In this document: one piece after another, positions 1-6,099 of the stretch
Layout: the number at the start of each line of letters is the position of its first letter
How positions within the stretch are numbered: position 1 is the stretch's first letter
Source: Frankiales bacterium
Lineage (GTDB): Bacteria; Actinomycetota; Actinomycetes; Mycobacteriales; SCTD01
Reading direction: 5' to 3'
Length of the DNA stretch: 6,129 nucleotides
Assembly (NCBI GenBank): GCA_004299215.1
Contig: SCTD01000238.1
Coordinates: 1 to 6,129, forward strand
The notes under the pieces: model-generated
The model's database searches: none
Told to the model about the DNA's origin: nothing
The model's input: the letters and a program-made list of their open reading frames with translations, nothing else
Position numbers and translations under genes: made by a program

Positions 1-2363
1 GTGCCGGCCGGCAGCTGCAGCGTGAGCACGCCGTCGACCAGCGAGGTGACCGTCGCGCCGGTGACCGCCGGGACCGAGGTCCAGCCGCCTCTCAGCGACA
101 GCGCCAGCGGCGCCTCGGTCGTGACCGCGCCGGTCACCGGGGCGCTCGCCGAGATCCCCATCCGGGCCAGGTCGAAGGCCACCGCGGACGCGCCCGTCAG
201 CGTGGCGGTGAAGCCGTTGACCGCCGCCGGAGCAGCCGCCAGCGGGTCGGCCGTCCAGCGCAGGCCCTGCATGGCGTACGGCCCGAGCTGACCGAGCGCG
301 GCCGGTCCCCCGGCCTCGGGCACCGTCAGGACGGGCGCCGCGGCCTTGGCCAGCGACACGGCGTCGACCTTCGCGACGCCGCGCTGGCCGTCGACGGGCG
401 AGAGCCCGCTCATCCAGTAGGCGGAGTCGAAGGAGAAGTCCAGACCGGCGTACGGCCGGCCCTGGTCCGGACCGGTCTCGACCGTCCGCTCGAACGGCAT
501 CGACCGCAGGTAGGTGACGCGCGCGGGGTTCTCGTCGCGGGTGAACTCCGACGCGTAGCGCGCTCCCTCGGCCCACTCGTCGTGGATCGGGTGGCTGTAG
601 TGCTCGTAGGTCGGGAAGAGGTAGTAGCGGTACCGGTAGCCGAGCGTCGCGAGCTTCTCCGCCTGGCGCGTGACACCGGTGACGGGGACCAGCTCGTCGA
701 GCGCGCCGTGGCTGATGGCGATCGGGACGTTGCGCAGGTTCTCCAGCAGCGGGGTCGTCCACTGGTCCTTGGCGTTGCCGCCGTTGGTGCCCTGCCAGCA
801 GTTGTCGTCGAACTCGCAGCCGGCCCACAGGCCCTGCGTCGGCACGCCGGCGTAGGGCAGCGCGGCCGCGAAGCGGTCCGGGTAGAGGATCGACAGCAGG
901 TACGACGCCCAGCCGCCCATGGAGTGGCCGGTCACGTAGACCCGGTCCTCGTCGACGGCGAACGTCGACAGCACGTCGTCCCAGACCTCGCGGAAGTCGA
1001 CCTGCGCCTTGCCGACGTACCACGTGCTGGTGCCCCGGCCGCGCGGTGCGATCACCAGACCGCCGACGTCCTCGCCGAAGTCGCGCATGGTGCGCGGCGA
1101 GACGACGGCGGCGTCGTGGGTGTCGCCGCCGCGCCAGTGCATCCAGTAGGTCGTGCGGGTCGGCGTGGTGCCGTCGTAGGAGCTCGGGACGTAGACGCCG
1201 TACGGCTGCCAGATCCCGTCGCGGTCGCCCTCGACGCTGATCTGCTCGGACGAGGTGAACTGGCGCTCGTGGTAGCCGGCACCCGGGCGCAGTGCCTCGG
1301 TGCGACCGGCGAGCAGGCCGTCGACGTCGACGTCCACGAAGAACGGGTCGATCGTCCCGTCGTGCAGGGCGAAGGCCTGCCGCTTGTCGAAGCGGATCCG
1401 CACCGGCTCGTCCGGCCGGAAGGCGACGTTGGCGACGTTGACGACGTCGGCGTCCTCGCCCTGCAGGTCGACCAGCCCGTCGGCGCCGTCGGACACGCCG
1501 GCAGCGAGCGCGAGCTGGAGCCTCGGCTTGTGGCCGAGGGCCTTGCCCTTGCCCTTGCCCGGCTTGTCCTTGGCCGAGCGCTCGACGAGCGCGCGCGGGA
1601 TGCCGGCCTCGAGCACGTTGTCGTAGCCGCTGTCGTCGGCCGCGACGGGGAAGGCGGTGCGGGTGCCGGTCGCGAGGTCGACGGCGACGCCGCCGGTGCG
1701 CGCGACGAGCAGCGCCACGTCCGCCCGCTCGGTGCGCAGCCCGCTGCCGAACGGCACGTCGTAGGCCGAGCTGCCGTCGACGGTGTCGGCGAGGACGACC
1801 ACCCCGGCGGAGCGGTCGGCCGTCATCGTCGTGGTGCGGACCAGCAGGCTGACGGTCGAGGCGTCCGCCGCGACGCGGACCTCCCGCAGGTCGGCGGCTG
1901 CGACGTGACCGCCGCCGTCGGTGTCCTGCGCGTCGCCGTAGACGGGCTCGCCGCCGAGGCCGACCTCGCCGGTGGGCGCGCCGACCTGCCCGCCGATGTC
2001 GTACTGGTAGGTGGGCTCGAGCCGGTAGAAACCGGGCGAGGCCTCCTCCAGCGCGTCGTTGCGGGAGACCCGGTCGACGTCATCGCCGTCCTCCGCGCCG
2101 AACGCGTCGAAGAGGTAGTCGGCGTGCACGAGCTCACCGGCGCTGTAGTGCGACAGCCCGCTGAAGCCCGCGGCCTCCCCCGCCCAGTCGCCGGTCTGCC
2201 CGTCGACGGTCTTGGGGGTCGGGGGCACGGCCGGCAGCGCCGAGACGACAGCCGTGCCCCGCTGCTGCGCGGCGTGCAGCACCGGCGGCTCGACGTCGGC
2301 GACGGCGACCGCTCCGGTGCCCGCGAGCAGCCCGGTGGCGAGGAGCAGCGAGACACGCCTCAT
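1..2363 (-). CDS. Secreted alpha/beta-hydrolase, prolyl-oligopeptidase/PHB-depolymerase-like, 3' end missing
   Basis: The reading frame is open from an ATG at 2363 to the left edge: 787 codons with no stop, so the C-terminus is outside the window. It starts with a signal peptide (MRRVSLLLATGLLAGTGAVA, cleavage around residue 20-25), so the product should be exported. Residues about 50-360 form a beta-rich region beginning VDGQTGDW, resembling the CBM9/glucodextranase-C type accessory domains of actinobacterial exoenzymes; this assignment is tentative. A Lys/Gly linker occupies residues 265-280. The catalytic domain spans roughly 365-615 and has the nucleophile elbow GHSMGG (Ser481), a likely acid in HGALDELVP (Asp556), and the catalytic His within YEHYSHPIHDEW (His588, 591 or 594). 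After about residue 640 the sequence becomes Ala/Val/Thr-rich, probably another beta domain. The fold and secretion are well supported. The substrate (peptide, polyester or other ester) is not determined. The start is fixed by the signal peptide and by the ATGA overlap with the gene before it. Confidence 0.88.
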   Translation of the reverse strand, partial: MRRVSLLLATGLLAGTGAVAVADVEPPVLHAAQQRGTAVVSALPAVPPTPKTVDGQTGDWAGEAAGFSGLSHYSAGELVHADYLFDAFGAEDGDDVDRVSRNDALEEASPGFYRLEPTYQYDIGGQVGAPTGEVGLGGEPVYGDAQDTDGGGHVAAADLREVRVAADASTVSLLVRTTTMTADRSAGVVVLADTVDGSSAYDVPFGSGLRTERADVALLVARTGGVAVDLATGTRTAFPVAADDSGYDNVLEAGIPRALVERSAKDKPGKGKGKALGHKPRLQLALAAGVSDGADGLVDLQGEDADVVNVANVAFRPDEPVRIRFDKRQAFALHDGTIDPFFVDVDVDGLLAGRTEALRPGAGYHERQFTSSEQISVEGDRDGIWQPYGVYVPSSYDGTTPTRTTYWMHWRGGDTHDAAVVSPRTMRDFGEDVGGLVIAPRGRGTSTWYVGKAQVDFREVWDDVLSTFAVDEDRVYVTGHSMGGWASYLLSILYPDRFAAALPYAGVPTQGLWAGCEFDDNCWQGTNGGNAKDQWTTPLLENLRNVPIAISHGALDELVPVTGVTRQAEKLATLGYRYRYYLFPTYEHYSHPIHDEWAEGARYASEFTRDENPARVTYLRSMPFERTVETGPDQGRPYAGLDFSFDSAYWMSGLSPVDGQRGVAKVDAVSLAKAAAPVLTVPEAGGPAALGQLGPYAMQGLRWTADPLAAAPAAVNGFTATLTGASAVAFDLARMGISASAPVTGAVTTEAPLALSLRGGWTSVPAVTGATVTSLVDGVLTLQLPAG
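1541..1558. repeat. Three tandem copies of hexamer CCTTGC inside the hydrolase gene
   Basis: Three exact CCTTGC units in a row encode part of the Lys-Gly run in the linker KDKPGKGKGKALGHKP (residues 265-280) of the partial hydrolase. The unit is a multiple of three, so gain or loss of copies would lengthen or shorten the linker without a frameshift. The segment falls inside the accessory region before the catalytic domain and looks like a flexible, positively charged surface loop. Confidence 0.6.
2360..2363 (-). other. ATGA stop/start overlap between the two hydrolase genes
   Basis: Read on the minus strand, bases 2363-2360 are ATGA. ATG starts the downstream partial hydrolase, and TGA ends the CocE-type hydrolase (…CRDAA-stop). 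No strong Shine-Dalgarno sequence precedes this ATG; the upstream bases are GCCGGGACGCCGC. Translation of the second gene therefore probably depends on re-initiation by ribosomes finishing the first. This arrangement implies one mRNA and roughly matched output. Confidence 0.85.
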
Positions 2364-4369
2364 GCGGCGTCCCGGCAGGGCTGGTTGCGCAGGGTGCGGA
2401 TGTCACCGCAGGCCGGGTAGCCGGCCTCGGCGCGCTCGGCCGGCAGCAGCGGCAGCACCAGCGACGACGGCGTGGCACCACCGGTGTGGATGGTGTTCTG
2501 GGCGACCGTCGGCAGCGCCGTGAAGCCCCACAGGTCGGGGTGCACGTGCGGCGCGGCGACGGTGACCCGCACCTGCGAGCCGGCCCGGAAGACGTGGCCG
2601 AACGGGAAGATCTCGACCCGCAGCTCGCTCGGGACGCCCGGCACCAGCGGCGTCGAGTCGGTCGCGACGTGCGTCTGGAACGGCCGGGTCGGCGTCGACA
2701 GCTCGGGGTCGAGCGTGGCGTGGCTGGCCCGCAGCCAGCCCTGCTGGACGAAGACCTCCTTGCCGTCCGGGCGCACCTCGGACAGCGTCACCTCGAGGTC
2801 GGTGTCAGGGGCGGTCGACGACAGGAACAGGTCGAGGCTGGCCGAGCCGAGCACGACCTTGTCCTCGCTCAGCGGCGCGGTGGTGAAGGACGCCGAGGTC
2901 CCCGCCGGGGGCCTGTCGTCCCACGTCGCCGCGGGCTCGCCGGCGATGTCGTAGCCGCCGCGCTCCTGCGAGCCGACCTCGGGGGCGTAGAGGTAGCTGG
3001 ACGTGCCGGCCGCCTCCGGCTTGGCCGGCGAGAGGGTCCCGTCGGCGTCGGCGAACAGCCGGTCGGCGGTCATGCCGGTGGGCGGCCACGTGTCGTACGT
3101 GCTGGTCCAGGCGGCACGGCGGTTGCCGTCGACCTCCCAGTTGACGATGACGTCGTCCTCGGCCTCGAAGCGCGCGAGCGCCTCCTCGAAGGTCTCGGGC
3201 CGGGTCACGGTCTCGGTGGTGGTGGTCGTCCTGACAGGGTGCGGCTTGCCGTTGGGCAGCAGCTCCGGCGTGGTGGTCGTACGCGTCTGCGTGACCTCGC
3301 GCTGCTCGCCCGCCGGGACCCGGCCCTTCAGGTAGTACTCCAGGAAGCGGGTGATGTGCGGGAAGACGTCCGGCCCGTAGTACTCGCCGTGGTCGCCGTT
3401 GGTGCCGAGGAACTTCCACGGGGTGCTCGCGGGGAGCCGCTCGAGCAGGTGCGTGGCGCGCGAGCCGACCTGCTCGTCCTGCCAGGCCTCGATCAGGAAG
3501 GTCGGCGTCTCGATCTCCTCGGCGAACCAGAAGGGCGAGCGCTCCCGGAAGAACTCGTTGTCGAAGTTGTTCTGCGGCTGCAGCGCCTGGACGAACGGGT
3601 TGAACGGCGGGTTCGCGGCGTGCTGCGCCTGGTTGACCAGGCACTGCTCGTCGACGACGCCCTCGAGGTAGGCCTGCGGGCCCACGACGTAGCCCTCGTT
3701 GACGCGCTGCGCGGACCACCCGCCGGCGAAGGTGACGTTCTGGATGCCGCCCGGGTAGGGGACGTCGCGGTAGAGGTCGGCGAAGACGTGGCCGGGGACG
3801 ATCGCCGCGAGGTGGTCTGCGAGCGTCTGGTCGATCCACGCCTGGTCGCGGGTCTCGCCCGGCTCGGCCACCGGCACGAGCGGGGTCACCCGCTCGACCG
3901 CCTTGGCGCCGGCGACGAACAGCTGCGTGATGCCGGGGTAGCTCTTGCCGACCATGCCGAACCTGCCGTTGGACCAGTCCTGATCGGCGAGCCAGTCGAT
4001 GGCCTCGACGCCGTCGACCGACTGCCGCGGCTCGAAGTAGTCGAACGTGCCGCTGCTGCACCCGCTGCCGCGCATGTTGACGCCGACCACCGCGTAGCCC
4101 TCGGCGACGAAGCGGTCGTCGAGGCCGTCGTAGACGTTGATGGCCGGCATGTAGCCCGAGTAGTCGATGACGGCCGGGTACGGCCCGGGCCCGAACTTCG
4201 CCGCGTCCGGCAGCATCACCTTGTAGTGCAGCAGCGCCTCGTCGGCGGTGCCGACGGCGACGGGGATGTAGCCCTGCGCGTGCGTGGGCGGGTCGGCCTG
4301 GGCGGTGCCGAGGAAGGGCACGAGGCCGGCCAGCAGGGCGAGGGAGGCGAGGACCGCGCGACGTCTCAT
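2360..4369 (-). CDS. Secreted CocE/NonD family hydrolase (peptidase S15-like)
   Basis: This complete gene encodes 669 residues. The ATG at 4369 is chosen because it begins a clear signal peptide (MRRRAVLASLALLAGLVPFLGTAQA, then DPP). The paired arginines before the hydrophobic core leave Tat export possible, but the motif is not canonical. The frame stays open further upstream, but that extension has no signal or domain character. Residues about 40-350 are the alpha/beta-hydrolase with its cap. The nucleophile elbow is GKSYPG (Ser143, the family's GxSYxG pattern), preceded by NMRGSGCSSG at 98-107. The likely acid is Asp298 in EAWQDEQVG and the likely base is His327 in GTNGDHGEYYG. Residues about 400-640 match the jelly-roll PepX_C-type domain found in cocaine esterase and X-Pro dipeptidyl-peptidases. 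A Thr-rich linker (360-390) joins the two parts, and Cys654 and Cys665 near the end could form a disulfide. Family members cleave esters, amides or X-Pro peptides; which applies here is unknown. It is the first gene of a two-gene operon with the partial hydrolase. A weak AAGAAG ribosome-binding site lies about seven bases before the ATG. Confidence 0.93.
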   Translation of the reverse strand: MRRRAVLASLALLAGLVPFLGTAQADPPTHAQGYIPVAVGTADEALLHYKVMLPDAAKFGPGPYPAVIDYSGYMPAINVYDGLDDRFVAEGYAVVGVNMRGSGCSSGTFDYFEPRQSVDGVEAIDWLADQDWSNGRFGMVGKSYPGITQLFVAGAKAVERVTPLVPVAEPGETRDQAWIDQTLADHLAAIVPGHVFADLYRDVPYPGGIQNVTFAGGWSAQRVNEGYVVGPQAYLEGVVDEQCLVNQAQHAANPPFNPFVQALQPQNNFDNEFFRERSPFWFAEEIETPTFLIEAWQDEQVGSRATHLLERLPASTPWKFLGTNGDHGEYYGPDVFPHITRFLEYYLKGRVPAGEQREVTQTRTTTTPELLPNGKPHPVRTTTTTETVTRPETFEEALARFEAEDDVIVNWEVDGNRRAAWTSTYDTWPPTGMTADRLFADADGTLSPAKPEAAGTSSYLYAPEVGSQERGGYDIAGEPAATWDDRPPAGTSASFTTAPLSEDKVVLGSASLDLFLSSTAPDTDLEVTLSEVRPDGKEVFVQQGWLRASHATLDPELSTPTRPFQTHVATDSTPLVPGVPSELRVEIFPFGHVFRAGSQVRVTVAAPHVHPDLWGFTALPTVAQNTIHTGGATPSSLVLPLLPAERAEAGYPACGDIRTLRNQPCRDAA
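3200..3292 (-). other. Thr-rich linker with duplicated RTTTT motif in the CocE-type hydrolase
   Basis: Residues 360-390 contain RTTTT at 363-367 and RTTTTT at 380-385, separated by a Pro/Gly-containing spacer and followed by ETVTRPE. The segment lies after the catalytic His327 and before the C-terminal jelly roll. It appears to be an inter-domain linker or insertion rather than part of the catalytic core. The DNA shows matching GTGGTGGTCGT repeats (plus strand) near 3218-3228 and 3270-3280, suggesting internal duplication. Confidence 0.6.
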
Positions 4370-4419
4370 GGGGTACTTCTTCGCCACGGCCCGCGCCGAC
4401 CCTGTCCGGCCCGCTCCCG

Positions 4420-4452
4420 AACGTTGCGCCCGTGTGTGGTGACCGGTCACAA
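4420..4452 (-). promoter_or_regulatory. Candidate operator/promoter block of the hydrolase operon (copy 1)
   Basis: The core is the perfect 12-bp palindrome GTGACCGGTCAC at 4439-4450, extended on the plus strand to GTGACCGGTCACAA (4439-4452). Read towards the gene (minus strand), the block is TTGTGACCGGTCAC, then ten bases, then CGCAACGTT. Its gene-proximal end lies 50 bases before the ATG at 4369. A closely matching block with identical spacing lies just upstream of the PucR-type regulator (5999-6031). The dyad shape and the repeated position suggest a regulator site overlapping a promoter, with TTGTGA a possible -35 element. No convincing -10 hexamer is visible, so the sigma factor type cannot be stated. 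That the neighbouring PucR protein binds here is inference. Confidence 0.65.
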
Positions 4453-4462
4453 AGCTCCCGAC

Positions 4463-4519
4463 GATCTTCGTCCTGTTGTGGTCGCCCCCCGCGTGACGGG
4501 CCACAACAGGACGACGATC
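4463..4519. repeat. 19-bp inverted repeat with 19-base spacer
   Basis: The left arm, GATCTTCGTCCTGTTGTGG (4463-4481), and the right arm, CCACAACAGGACGACGATC (4501-4519), are complementary at 18 of 19 positions; the fifth base is the only mismatch. The spacer is 4482-4500. The arms place TTGTGG and CCACAA half-sites facing each other. These resemble the TCACAA half-site of the adjacent dyad at 4439-4452, and the right half overlaps the second dyad variant at 4493-4506. There is no T-tract, and the repeat lies upstream of two divergently oriented starts rather than at a gene end, so a regulatory role is more likely than termination. Confidence 0.7.
4493..4506. promoter_or_regulatory. Second GTGA-N4-CCACAA variant of the shared dyad
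   Basis: GTGACGGGCCACAA matches the copy 1 sequence GTGACCGGTCACAA at 12 of 14 positions, in the same orientation, 54 bases away. It lacks the exact dyad symmetry of copy 1 and the CGTTGCG element found beside the other two copies, so it may be a weaker auxiliary site. It straddles the spacer and right arm of the inverted repeat at 4463-4519. Confidence 0.45.
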
Positions 4520-4551
4520 AGCGCGGGTTCGCCGGCCCTGCGCTGCGGCGC

Positions 4552-4737
4552 GTGGTGAGACGGGCGTACGGGGGTCTCGCGGTGCTGCTGGTCCTCTCCA
4601 CGGCGCTCGCCCCGCGCCCGCGGCGGCGCACCCGCTGGGCCTGCCGCTTTTCGCCCGGATCAGCGCCACGGGTGACACCGTCACGGTCCTGTGGAACGCC
4701 GCGCCGGACGACGTGGCGGCGCTGTCGGCCGGAGGTC
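4552..4737 (+). pseudogene. Frameshifted 5' remnant of a secreted-protein gene
   Basis: A GTG at 4552 (or 4555) opens a frame encoding a typical signal peptide, VRRAYGGLAVLLVLSTALAP. It then runs into Arg/Pro-rich nonsense. The next frame resumes sensible protein at 4614: APAAAHPLGLPLFARISATG and onward to about AALSAG near 4733. Adding one base to the CCCC run at 4610-4613 joins the two into a continuous STALAPAPAAAHPLG segment, the expected signal-peptide cleavage region followed by a mature N-terminus. The similarity to real protein stops just before the palindrome at 4753. The rest of that frame runs antisense through the 3' end of the regulator gene. AHPLG after a signal peptide is seen in some actinobacterial exported or membrane proteins, but I cannot name the family. 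The remnant is divergent from the hydrolase operon. A base-calling error could explain the frameshift but not the missing 3' part. Confidence 0.6.
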
Positions 4738-4752
4738 GAGGGAGCCGCCTCT

Positions 4753-4792
4753 GGGTGACTTCCCCAGCACCCGGGTGCTGGGGAAGTCACCC
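4753..4792 (-). terminator. Perfect 40-bp palindrome, probable terminator of the regulator gene
   Basis: The arms GGGTGACTTCCCCAGCACCC (4753-4772) and GGGTGCTGGGGAAGTCACCC (4773-4792) are exact reverse complements with no spacer; a folded RNA would open a few central bases as a loop. The structure lies 26 bases after the regulator's stop codon (4819-4821). There is no U-tract on either strand, which is common for actinobacterial hairpin terminators. Because it is symmetric, it could stop transcription from both sides. Confidence 0.7.
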
Positions 4793-4818
4793 CAAGCAGG
4801 GGGAGCCCGGCCGCGCGC

Positions 4819-5997
4819 TCAGCCGCCGAGGCGGCGCACCGCCACCGCACCGGCCAGCAGCTGCAGGCCCTTGGTGGTGGCCGGCTCGAGGCCGGTCAGC
4901 TCGACGACCCGCTTGAGCCGGTAGTCGAGCGTGTTCGGGTGCACGTGCAGCGCCGCGGCCGTCCGGCGGCGGTCGAGGTCCTGGTCGAGGTAGGCCTCGA
5001 GAGTGCGCAGCAGGTCCGGGAAGCGCTCCAGCGGGTCGAGCAGCGCGGCGAGCTGCTGCTGGGCGTCGCTCGGCCGGCTGAGCTGGTAGTCCAGCAGCAC
5101 GTCCCGCAGCACGTAGAGCCCGGGCTCGGCACCGGCCAGCCGCAGCACCTCACGCGCCTGCGCCGCCGCCTCGCACACGTCCGCGGTGGTCCCCGCGTGG
5201 GCGGCCCCGGCCCGCAGCGGCGCGCCGGCCGCGTCCTGCAGCCCGGCGACCAGCTGCGACAACGGCCGCCCGTCGTCGGGGAGCAGCACGATCCCGCCGG
5301 AGGCGTGCAGCTGCGCCAGCACCGGCTCCCCGACGTGCTCGTCCAGCACCGCCTGCACCCGCCGCACCTTCCGTCGCGCGGCCACCGCCTCCGAGCGCTC
5401 CTCGTCCGGGTGCGCGCCGAGGTCCAGGGCGAGCACGACCCAGCGGGTCGGCAGCTTGCGCCCCAGCCGCTCGGCCAGCTCCTCCGCCGGCTCACCGGCC
5501 AGCAGCGCGGCGACGAGCGCCCGGAGCACGTCGCCCTCCTCGCCCGAGATCGCCTGCTGCTCCTGCAGGTAGGCCGTCGCGACGACGGCCGTCACGGCCT
5601 GCACGTAGAGCTGCACCCGGTCCGCCGCCGCCAGCAGCTCGGGCATCTCGTCGGGCCGCGCCTGCGCGACCAGCTCGGCCCAGCCGATCCGCCCCCCGAC
5701 GTGGTAGGCCGTCAGCACGGCCGCCAGCGGCACCCGCTCCTGCGCCCGGCGGGCCGCCGACGCCCGCGGTTCCGACAGCTCCTCCTCGGTCGGCGCGCGG
5801 TCCTCGATGAGGGTGGCGAAGAAGGTCCGCAGGTTGTCCTCGCAGATGGCGAGCACCTCGCCCTCGAGCTGCTCGCGCGGGAGCAGCGCGTAGAGCGGGA
5901 TCTCCTCGAGGAAGGTCGCGATCATCCGCCGGGCGAGCACGGGCAGCACCCTCTGCACGCGCACGTAGAGACCGGCTGCCACGCCTGCACTCTGCAC
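4819..5997 (-). CDS. PucR/CdaR-type transcriptional regulator with RsbRD_N-like N-terminus
   Basis: The product is up to 392 residues long. Residues about 18-150 (from ARRMIATFLEEIPLYALLP to TAYLQEQQ) are helical and resemble the RsbRD N-terminal domain common in actinobacterial PucR-family regulators; this is probably the sensory part. Residues about 180-290 fit the degenerate GGDEF-like CdaR middle domain, with no catalytic GGDEF motif. Residues 331-389 are the PucR C-terminal helix-turn-helix, containing RRTAAALHVHPNTLDYRLKR, the family's signature recognition region. The protein is therefore a DNA-binding regulator, probably ligand-responsive; the ligand is unknown. The longest frame starts at GTG 5997 without a good ribosome-binding site and just two bases from the putative promoter block at 5999-6031. 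The real start may be a later GTG such as 5982, 5964 or 5958, before the N-terminal domain. It is monocistronic in this window and followed by a strong palindrome. The block upstream resembles that of the hydrolase operon, suggesting autoregulation and control of the operon. Confidence 0.9.
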   Translation of the reverse strand: MQSAGVAAGLYVRVQRVLPVLARRMIATFLEEIPLYALLPREQLEGEVLAICEDNLRTFFATLIEDRAPTEEELSEPRASAARRAQERVPLAAVLTAYHVGGRIGWAELVAQARPDEMPELLAAADRVQLYVQAVTAVVATAYLQEQQAISGEEGDVLRALVAALLAGEPAEELAERLGRKLPTRWVVLALDLGAHPDEERSEAVAARRKVRRVQAVLDEHVGEPVLAQLHASGGIVLLPDDGRPLSQLVAGLQDAAGAPLRAGAAHAGTTADVCEAAAQAREVLRLAGAEPGLYVLRDVLLDYQLSRPSDAQQQLAALLDPLERFPDLLRTLEAYLDQDLDRRRTAAALHVHPNTLDYRLKRVVELTGLEPATTKGLQLLAGAVAVRRLGG

Positions 5998-5998
5998 C

Positions 5999-6031
5999 AG
6001 CGTTGCGGCGGTGTCTCGTGATCGCTCACAA
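5999..6031 (-). promoter_or_regulatory. Candidate operator/promoter block of the regulator gene (copy 3)
   Basis: The plus strand shows GTGATCGCTCACAA at 6018-6031, a GTGA-N4-TCAC dyad with a TCACAA end. Read on the minus strand it is TTGTGAGCGATCAC, ten bases, then CGCAACGCT. It matches the block upstream of the hydrolase operon at 26 of 33 positions without any gap. It sits between the regulator and the divergent start at 6100, so a bound protein could affect both. If TTGTGA acts as a -35 element, transcription of the regulator would begin near or inside the annotated GTG start. Confidence 0.65.
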
Positions 6032-6099
6032 CACGTACCGGGAGAATCCGGGTCAGAGCCGACGGGAGACCGCGGACCCGACCGCGAAGTCCCCCCGAC

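Noticed and set aside
1..291. Plus-strand open frame at the left edge
   Set aside because: It is antisense to the C-terminal part of the partial hydrolase and shows no domain or ribosome-binding site.
582..2420. Plus-strand open frame of 612 codons
   Set aside because: It is antisense to the partial hydrolase, which has a signal peptide and catalytic motifs. The translation is Val/Arg/Ala/Gly-rich without domain character, as expected for the mirror frame of a GC-rich gene.
4482..4500. Possible TTGTGG/-10 promoter within the inverted repeat for the hydrolase operon
   Set aside because: No -10-like hexamer at suitable spacing was found, and the block at 4420-4452 is better supported by its match to 5999-6031.
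4463..4519. Inverted repeat as an insertion-sequence end or CRISPR repeat
   Set aside because: There is only one pair, with no transposase, no target duplication and no spacer array nearby.
2486..4558. Plus-strand open frame of 690 codons
   Set aside because: It mirrors the CocE-type hydrolase and has low-complexity Arg/Val/Gly composition with no recognisable domain, so it is a shadow frame.
4370..4684. N-terminal extension of the CocE-type hydrolase frame
   Set aside because: The frame is open upstream of ATG 4369, but the extension is Arg/Ala/Pro-rich, would bury the signal peptide, and overlaps the dyad and inverted repeat.
4753..4792. Palindrome as a small coding segment (it translates as VTSPAPGCWGSHP on both strands)
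   Set aside because: The identical peptide on both strands is a consequence of perfect symmetry, not evidence of coding.
4939..6021. Plus-strand open frame of 360 codons
   Set aside because: It is antisense to the PucR-type regulator and has the same shadow composition.
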